The notes below the pieces were generated by a model. It saw only the letters and a program-made list of their open reading frames with translations, searched no databases and was not told the DNA's origin. The translations under genes and the position numbers were made by a program. This document shows positions 1-6,700 of a stretch of DNA of 13,168 nt, piece after piece. This DNA comes from Desulfovibrionaceae bacterium UBA6814 (GTDB lineage: Bacteria; Desulfobacterota; Desulfovibrionia; Desulfovibrionales; Desulfovibrionaceae), in NCBI GenBank assembly GCA_002452635.1, contig DKEU01000044.1, positions 1 through 13,168 of the forward strand. Reading direction: 5' to 3'. Position 1 is the stretch's first letter; every line of letters starts with the position of its first letter.

Positions 1-2
1 CT

Positions 3-311
3 CCGGCCCAGGCCAAGGCCCCGGCTCCGGACAGCGCCCCGCTCGACGCAGAGCCCGGCGGCCAGGTCTACCGCTACGTGTACCAGGTGGCCGCCTACCC
101 GGACCCGATCTCGGCCCAGGAGTTCCGCACCAAGCTGGTGGGCATCGGACTCGCCTCCAGCCTGGAGAAGACCGTGGACGCCAAGGGCCGCACCTGGCAC
201 CGGGTCCTGGTCCTCTTCACCGGCACGCCCGAGGACACCCGCAGCCTCAAGGACAAGCTGGCCGGGGTGGGCGTGTCCCGGGTCATCCTGCGCGACAAGA
301 AGCCCCAGTAG
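3..311 (+). CDS. SPOR-domain protein, C-terminal part (5' end outside window)
   Basis: The reading frame is already open at position 3 and runs to a TAG stop at 309-311, so only the C-terminal ~102 residues are visible. They start with an Ala/Pro-rich linker (PAQAKAPAPDSAPLD) and continue into a compact domain of about 75 residues. This domain begins YVYQVAAYPD, has an LVGIGLASSLEK helix, a conserved W-H-R-V-L-V strand, and ends GVSRVILRDKKP. The pattern fits a SPOR domain, which in this family binds septal peptidoglycan lacking stem peptides and recruits proteins to division sites or the cell wall. A low-complexity linker before a C-terminal SPOR domain is the usual layout of an anchored periplasmic protein. 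The membrane anchor would lie upstream of the window. A GTG at 78 is inside the domain's first strand and is not a plausible start. Function beyond cell-wall binding cannot be stated. Confidence 0.75.
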   Translation, partial: PAQAKAPAPDSAPLDAEPGGQVYRYVYQVAAYPDPISAQEFRTKLVGIGLASSLEKTVDAKGRTWHRVLVLFTGTPEDTRSLKDKLAGVGVSRVILRDKKPQ

Positions 312-352
312 CCCGCGCCGGCTGTGCTTTCCTCTCCCCCGCCCTCGGTTTC

Positions 353-382
353 ACGGCTGTTTCAAACCGCCAGCCGTTTTTT
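353..382 (+). terminator. Rho-independent terminator of the SPOR gene
   Basis: ACGGCTG (353-359) pairs with CAGCCGT (371-377) across an 11-nt loop and is followed directly by five T residues (378-382). The hairpin starts 42 nt after the SPOR stop codon. It insulates the SPOR gene from the promoter that begins at 385. Confidence 0.75.
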
Positions 383-384
383 GT

Positions 385-413
385 TTGACCAAACTCTTCA
401 ATGATACTATACT
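385..413 (+). promoter_or_regulatory. Sigma-70 type promoter for the giant protein/secretin operon
   Basis: TTGACC (385-390, 5 of 6 match to the -35 consensus) and TATACT (408-413, 5 of 6 match to the -10 consensus) are separated by exactly 17 bp. The expected transcription start is about position 419-421. The promoter lies in an AT-rich island (378-442, about 28% GC by my count) within otherwise very GC-rich DNA, and directly follows a terminator. It is the only convincing promoter upstream of the 710-10623 operon. It is inferred from sequence only. Confidence 0.7.
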
Positions 414-417
414 GTTC

Positions 418-442
418 CATGATGTTTAAATATTCATTCATG
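418..442. promoter_or_regulatory. Imperfect dyad at the predicted transcription start (possible operator)
   Basis: CATGATG (418-424) and CATTCATG (435-442) form an imperfect inverted repeat with one inserted base around an AT-only centre, TTTAAATATT. It overlaps the predicted +1 position, where a repressor site would block transcription. AT-rich DNA produces such dyads by chance, so this is only a candidate. Confidence 0.25.
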
Positions 443-709
443 ACAGGGTTCCGGCAGCCAGCTCCCGCGTCCGGCCAGAGGCCGGGGGAAGCCGCACCAT
501 CCCGTGAATCCTGTGGAGGCCGCGTCCAGCCCGGTCCCTGAGAACTCCCCACGGCCTGCTGCGGCATGCCGCCGGCCCTGACGGACATGCCCCCACACGC
601 CGCCTCGCGGGCGGCCGGCGGGGAAGCCTGTTTCCGGCCGGACCCGCAGCGCCCCGGGCCACGTGGGGCCAACGGCGCACCAGCCGGCCCGGCCGGCCAG
701 AGGAGTCCC
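421..709 (+). other. Long GC-rich 5' leader of the giant-protein mRNA
   Basis: About 290 nt separate the predicted transcription start from the chosen start codon at 710. The stretch is GC-rich and contains a tight hairpin, CCGGCC-AGA-GGCCGG (471-485). The 11-mer CCGGCCAGAGG at 471-481 recurs at 693-703, where it covers most of the Shine-Dalgarno region. I recognise no known riboswitch or RNA family. The frame of the giant gene stays open back to an ATG at 566, but that extension lacks a signal peptide and is low-complexity, so I treat it as untranslated. Confidence 0.45.
699..705 (+). promoter_or_regulatory. Ribosome binding site deciding the start at 710
   Basis: AGAGGAG lies 4 nt before ATG at 710-712. 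This strong Shine-Dalgarno match, together with a textbook signal peptide starting at that ATG, decides the start against the in-frame ATG at 566. Confidence 0.8.
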
Positions 710-3700
710 ATGCCTTTCCAGCCCCCCGCGTCCCCCCGGCTGCTCACCGCCCGTACCGCCTTGCTCTCTTGCCTTCTGGGCCTGTGCCTCTCCCTGGCCG
801 GCGCGGCCGACGCCCTGGCCGACGCGCTCTTCGACCGCATCCCCGGGGCCAAGCAGGTCTTCTTCCTGGCCGAATTCGCCACCCAGCGCGTGATCGACGG
901 CGACGACGCCCTCACGGTCCGAGGCATCCTCCACGGCAAGCAGGTGAAGGTGGTCCAGACCCGCGGGGACGCGGGCCGCACCTTCAGCATCGCGACCGAC
1001 TCGGCCCTGGGCCTCACCCTGGCCGACCTCATCCCCGAACTGCGCGGCTTCCCGGGCACGGATGCCTTCGGCCTGGAGACGCTGGTGGTGGACGAGCAGA
1101 AACTGACCGCCGCCGGCACGGTGAACGTGCGGGGCGTGGACTTCGCCGCCTCCCTGGACCTGAAGGCCAAGCGCCTGGACGTGGCGGCCACGGGCGCTCA
1201 GGCCGGCAAGGCCGGCATCGGGCTGCTCATCCCCGCGCTCAAGGACGCGCCGGTGGTGAGCGACTTCACCTTCGCCTCGGCCGCCTTCGACCTCAACGCC
1301 AAGACCTTCACCACCACCGACGCCCTGAACCGGGCCCGGATGACCGCCCTCATCGACGCCAGCCGGGGGGGCCGGAACCTGGTCCTCGACCTCAAGCCCG
1401 CGGCCGCTGCTGTGTCCCTGGGCGACGCCATCCCGGCGCTCGCGGGCCTGCCGGTGCTGGACAATTTCACCCTGGCGGACCTGCGCTTCGACTTCGCGGC
1501 CAAGGCCGTGACCGTGGACATCGCCTGCAACAACGCCCTGTTCACGGGCAGCGCCACCGCGGCCCACGGCCCCAGGAGCCTGGTGCTGGACCTCAAGGCC
1601 GCGGCCCAGGTCGTCACCCTGGGCCAGGTGCTCCCGGCCCTGAAAGAAGCCCCGGTTGTGGACGGCTTCAGCTTCAAGGACCTGCGCTGCGACCTGGCGG
1701 CCCGGCGCATCACCCTGCTCGGCGCGCTCAACCAAGCGGAGATGACCGCCACCCTGGACCTGGCCAAGGCCGAGCGGAGCCTGGACCTCACGCCCACCTC
1801 GGGCAAGGCCACCCCGGGCCAGGCCATCCCCGCCCTGGCGGGCGTGCCGGTGCTGGATTCCTGCGGCCTGGAGAACCTGCGCTGCGACCTGAACACCCGG
1901 GCCGTGACCGCCCTGGTGTCCCTGAACCGGGCGCAACTGACCGGCGCCCTGTCCGCAGCCCAGGGCGCGGGCAACCTGGTGCTGGACCTCAAGGCCGCCC
2001 GGCCCGTCACCCTGGCCGACGCCCTGGCCGGCCTGGGAGACCTGCCGGTGGTGAACGACTTCAGCTTCACGGACCTGCGCTGCGGCCTGGGGACCAGGAC
2101 CCTGTCCCTCACGGGCGCGCTCAACCAGGCCGGCATGACCGCCACCATCGACGGGAGCAAGGGCGCGCTGAACCCGGTCTTCGACCTGACGCCCACCGCG
2201 GGCAAGATCACCCCAGGCCAGGCCATCCCGGACCTGCAAGGCATGCCGGTGCTGGACGCCTTCGGCCTGGAGCGGCTGCGCTGCGACCTGGGGGCCAAGG
2301 CCGTGACCGCCACGGCCTCGGTGAACTCGGTGGTCATGGCCGGCGGCCTGGCCAAGGCTCCGGGCGGCAAGGGCCTGGTCCTGGACCTGGCCTCGGCCCA
2401 GGGGCCGGTGAGCCTGGGCCAGGTGCTCACCGACCTGGCCGGCGCGCCGGTGGTCAACGACTTCACCTTCGAGCGGCTGCACGCGGACCTGGGGGCCAGG
2501 ACCCTGTCCCTCACGGGCAAACTCAACGCCGCGGAGATGACCGCCGCGGTGGACGCGGCCAAGGGCCGGCGCAGCATCGACTTCACCGCCACCGCCGGCA
2601 AAGTGACTCCGGTCCAGGCCATCCCCGACCTGGCCGGCCTGCCGGTGATGGAGGCCCTGGGCCTGGAGAACCTGCGCTGCGACGTGAGCACCAAGGCGGT
2701 GTCCGCCACCCTGTCGCTGAACCAGGCCATGCTCACCGGCAGCGTGGACGGGAGCAAGGGCCCCAAGGCCCTGGTGTTCGACCTCAAGGCCACGGCCGGG
2801 GCCCTGACCCTGGGCCAGGCCCTGCCCGACCTGGCGAGCACGGCCGTTATCAACGACTTCGCCTTCACGGAACTGCGCTGCGACCTGGGGGCCAGGACCC
2901 TGGCCCTCACGGGCACGCTCAACGACGCGGCGATGACCGCCACGGTGGACGCGGCCAAGGGCCGGCGCAGCATCGACTTCGCCGCCACCACCGGCAAGGT
3001 CACCCCGGTGCAGGTCTTCCCCGCGCTCAAGGACATCCCCCTGCTGGACGCCTTCGGCCTGGAGAACCTGCACTGCGACCTGAGCGCCAAGACCCTGTCC
3101 GCCACGGTGTCGCTCAACGAGGCGGAGCTGACGGGCACGGTGAACGCGGGCCGGGGCGCGAAGGACCTGGGCTTCTCCCTCACCGCCAGCAAGGGCTCGG
3201 TCACCCTGGGCGACGCCCTGCCCGCGGTGGCCCAGGTCCCGGGCGTCAACGCCTTCGCCCTGGAGGGCCTGTTCCTCAAGGACAACGCCTTCACCGCGGA
3301 CGTGAGCTTCATGAAGGCCCACGCGGCCCTGACCCTGAAAAAGAAGACCACCTCGGCCGGGGGCAAGGGCCTGGACCTGGACCTGACCCCGGTGCAGGGA
3401 GCGGTGTTCGACCTGGCCTCCCTGTTCCCGGAACTGGCCTCCCTGCCCGGGATCAACGACTTCAAGCTGGTGGACCTGAACTTCGACGAGCTGGCCAAGC
3501 AGCTCACCGCCTCCCTGAACATCGGCGGCATCCTGGCCACCCTGCGCACGGACTCCGAGAAGAGCGGCGGCAAGACCGGCCGCGTGTTCACCCTCACCAG
3601 CCCCAACCTGGGCCTGGGGGCCATCGTGTCCTCGCTCCAGGGCCTGCCCGTGCTGGGCGACCTGAGATTCACCGAGCTGTCCATCGGCCCGGGCTTCGTC

Positions 3701-6700
3701 GAGGCCGGCGTGGACTTCGCGGGCGCGCCCGTCACCCTGGTGGAGAACCTGGCCAAGGGCTTCGCGGCCCTGGACTTCGGCGGGCTGGACGTGGCCAGCG
3801 TGGTGCCCTCGCTCAAGAACACGGTCATCAGCGACCTCAAGATGGCCAGCTCCCTGTTCCTCATCATGAAGAACGCGGGCACGATCTCCCCGGACGACTT
3901 CCCCGAGGACCGGCGCAGCCTGCTGGCCGACTTCGACTTCTCCAAGCCCCTCAAGGCGGGCGTGAACCTGCTGGCCTCCCTCAACCCCGGCGACCTGGGC
4001 AAGCTGGCGGGCCCGCTCAAGCGCCTGGGCCTGGGCGCGGCCAAGCTGCCCCTGAACGGCTCCCTGCCCAAGGGCATCTTCGCCTTCGTGGAGCACGCGT
4101 TCAAGAACAAGGGCCAGGACCCGCCCCCGTCCCTGGGCGCGTCGAGCCTGCTCAAGGGCATCACCATCACCGTGCCCGTGGGCGCGCCCAGGATCGCGGC
4201 CGTTTCCAAGTTCGCCACCCTGGACCCGGCGGTGCTGTACGTGAGCGGCGACCTGGGCGCGGGCTCCCCCTGGGCCGCCCTGCCCAAGGAGCTGGTGAAG
4301 TACAAGCCCACCGGCGACGTGGACATCGCCCTGCAGGGCGGCATCACCCTCTCCATCGGCAGCTTCAAGGAGGACATGGTCGCCCTGGTGGACCTGAACG
4401 TGGGCGAAAAGGCCGGAGCCCTGTCCCTGCTGGCCCTGGACAGGGGGTCCTGGAACGACCCCTTCGGCATCAAGGGCCTGACCGTGAAAGACGGCGGCTA
4501 CGTGCTCTCCCTGTCGGACGGGCCCTCGGGCGCGCGGGCGGACCTCTCCTTCTTCGGCACGGCCAAGCTGCACGACAAGGACCAGTTGGCGGTGAGCGCC
4601 GTGTTCCAGGACAAGGGCGGCCTGCCCACCCTGGAGTACTTCGAGATCGCCGGCCCGGTATCCCTGGCCGACGTGGCGGGCGGCATCCCCAATGGCAAGG
4701 GCTGCATCCTGCGCGACCTCAAGGTCTACCCCAACGGCATCGAGGCCCAGGCCGAACTCAAATCCGGCGGGTTCGACGGGAAGTTCGGCTTCTACCTCTT
4801 CGACATCACGGTGGCTGGGAAGTCGACCCTGGCCGCGGCCCTGGACCTGAACACCGACCTCGCCACCAAGACCAGGAAGAACTTCTCCCTGAGCGTCCTG
4901 GCCAAGATCGCGCCCCTCAAGGGCGACAAGGCCAAGTTCATCACCGCCAAGCTGGACACCATGGAGGTGGCCAACGCCTGCCTGGTGCTCTCCAGCCAGT
5001 CCCTGCCCGTGGTCACCCTGGCCGATCTCAAGGAGGGGCCGGCCCAGGACCTGTTCACGCGCATCTTCGGCAAGACCTCGGTGCCGGTGCGCCTGGACAA
5101 CGTGACCCTGCTCTCGGACTTCTCCACGGACATCATGGGCGAGATCGGACAGAAGCTGGGCAAGGGCGCGGGCGGCCTGAAGCTGGGCCTGGACGGCGGG
5201 GCCGTGCTGAACGGCGCGGTGGGCGGCCTGTTCGACAGCGACCCCCTGAGCCTGGACCTGGAGATCCTGGTGGACGGCGGGTTCAGCCTGGACAACCTGC
5301 AGAAGGCCGGGCTCAAGCTGCCCACGTTCCTGAAGTCCAAACCGGACAAGGTGGGCGCGGGCCAGAAGGCCGGCCTGATCCTCAAGGTCCTGGACGAGAC
5401 CTGCGAGGTGGGCCTGCTCAGCGGCTTCGACGTGGAGCTGAACAAGACCACCTTCGACTTCACCGGCACCCTGGGCGTGCAGCTGGCCGAGGAGGACATC
5501 GGCCTGAGCCTCACCGGGTCCATGGCCGACACCTGGAAGAACGCCCTGGGCATCAAGGGATTCGCCATCGAGAAGGTCGTGGTCACCGGCGAGGTGGAGG
5601 AGGAGGCGGGCGACCCCTCCCTGAAGCTGGGCCTGGCCGGCGAGACCAACATCCTGGGCCGCGACTTCACCCTGGCCGGCGACGCGAGCCTGGGCCTGGG
5701 CCCCGGCGTGCCCATCCCGGACGGGCTGGGCATGCTGGCCGCCAGCAGCCAGTTGGACGAGGTGGGCTACAAGGTCATCATGGCGCTGCTGGCCGGCAAC
5801 GAGGCGCTGGCGGTCATCGCCACCCCCGGCAACATCCTGGCCATTCCGGTGATCGCGATCGGGTCGTGCGTGTTCATCGCCGGCTCGGAGGTGGGCTTGT
5901 CCATCTACGACGCGGTCCACCACAAGAAGGCCACGTTCAAGGAACTCATCTCCGCCCCGGGCCACAACGCCAAGGTGGTGATCGACAAGTTCGCCAAGGT
6001 CGAGGCCTGGCTCCTGGGAGCCAAGGAGCTCCAGCTCTCCTTCGCCACGCCCGGCGCGTCGGACGTGAACCTTGGCATCCCCGACGGCGTCCACCTGAGC
6101 GGCAAAATCGAACTCTTCGGCGGAGCCATCAAGACCGGAACCATCCACATCCCCCTGTCCTGGATCTACAAGGTGGCCCAGGCCGTGTCCAAATCCGCCA
6201 CCCAGCCGTCCGACCCGTCGCAGCCCGATCCCGAGCCCATGATGATGGCCAAGGCCCCGGTTTCCAAGGCGTCGGCCTCCACCGCCTCCCTGCAGGCCAC
6301 GGCCCAGAGCTACCAGACCCTGCGCCGCATCGTGGCCAAGGAGCTGGGGCTGTCCAGGCAGGACCCCGGGGTGGCCTATCCCAAGCCCACGGCGCAGGAA
6401 CTGCAGGAACTCAAGTCTGCCCTGCACTTCACCGCGCCCGGCGGCTTCACCCTGGGCAAGGTCTCGTTCACCGGCGCGGAGGTGAGCCTCCAGCCCTTCT
6501 CGGTGAAGTCCAAGGCCAAGGTCCTCGGCGCGGAGGAGGACGTGGAGCTGTCCATCCGCAACGGCAGCCTGGCCATGGTGCTCACGAACAAGCTGGGCGG
6601 CATCTGCGAGACCGACCTCGTCTTCGAGTACGACCGGGACAGCGACGCCTTCACCGTGGCCGCGGACCTCAAGGACAACCCCGAGTTCAAGCAGTGGCTG

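Noticed and set aside
566..709. Upstream in-frame ATG at 566 as start of the giant protein
   Set aside because: It would add 48 Pro/Ala/Arg-rich residues ahead of a clear signal peptide, and it lacks a ribosome site as good as the one at 699-705.
764..775. Lipobox-like LLSC (Cys21) in the giant protein's signal peptide
   Set aside because: Leu at the -2 position is atypical, the hydrophobic run before it is too short, and the hydrophobic core continues past the Cys to an Ala-rich signal peptidase I site.
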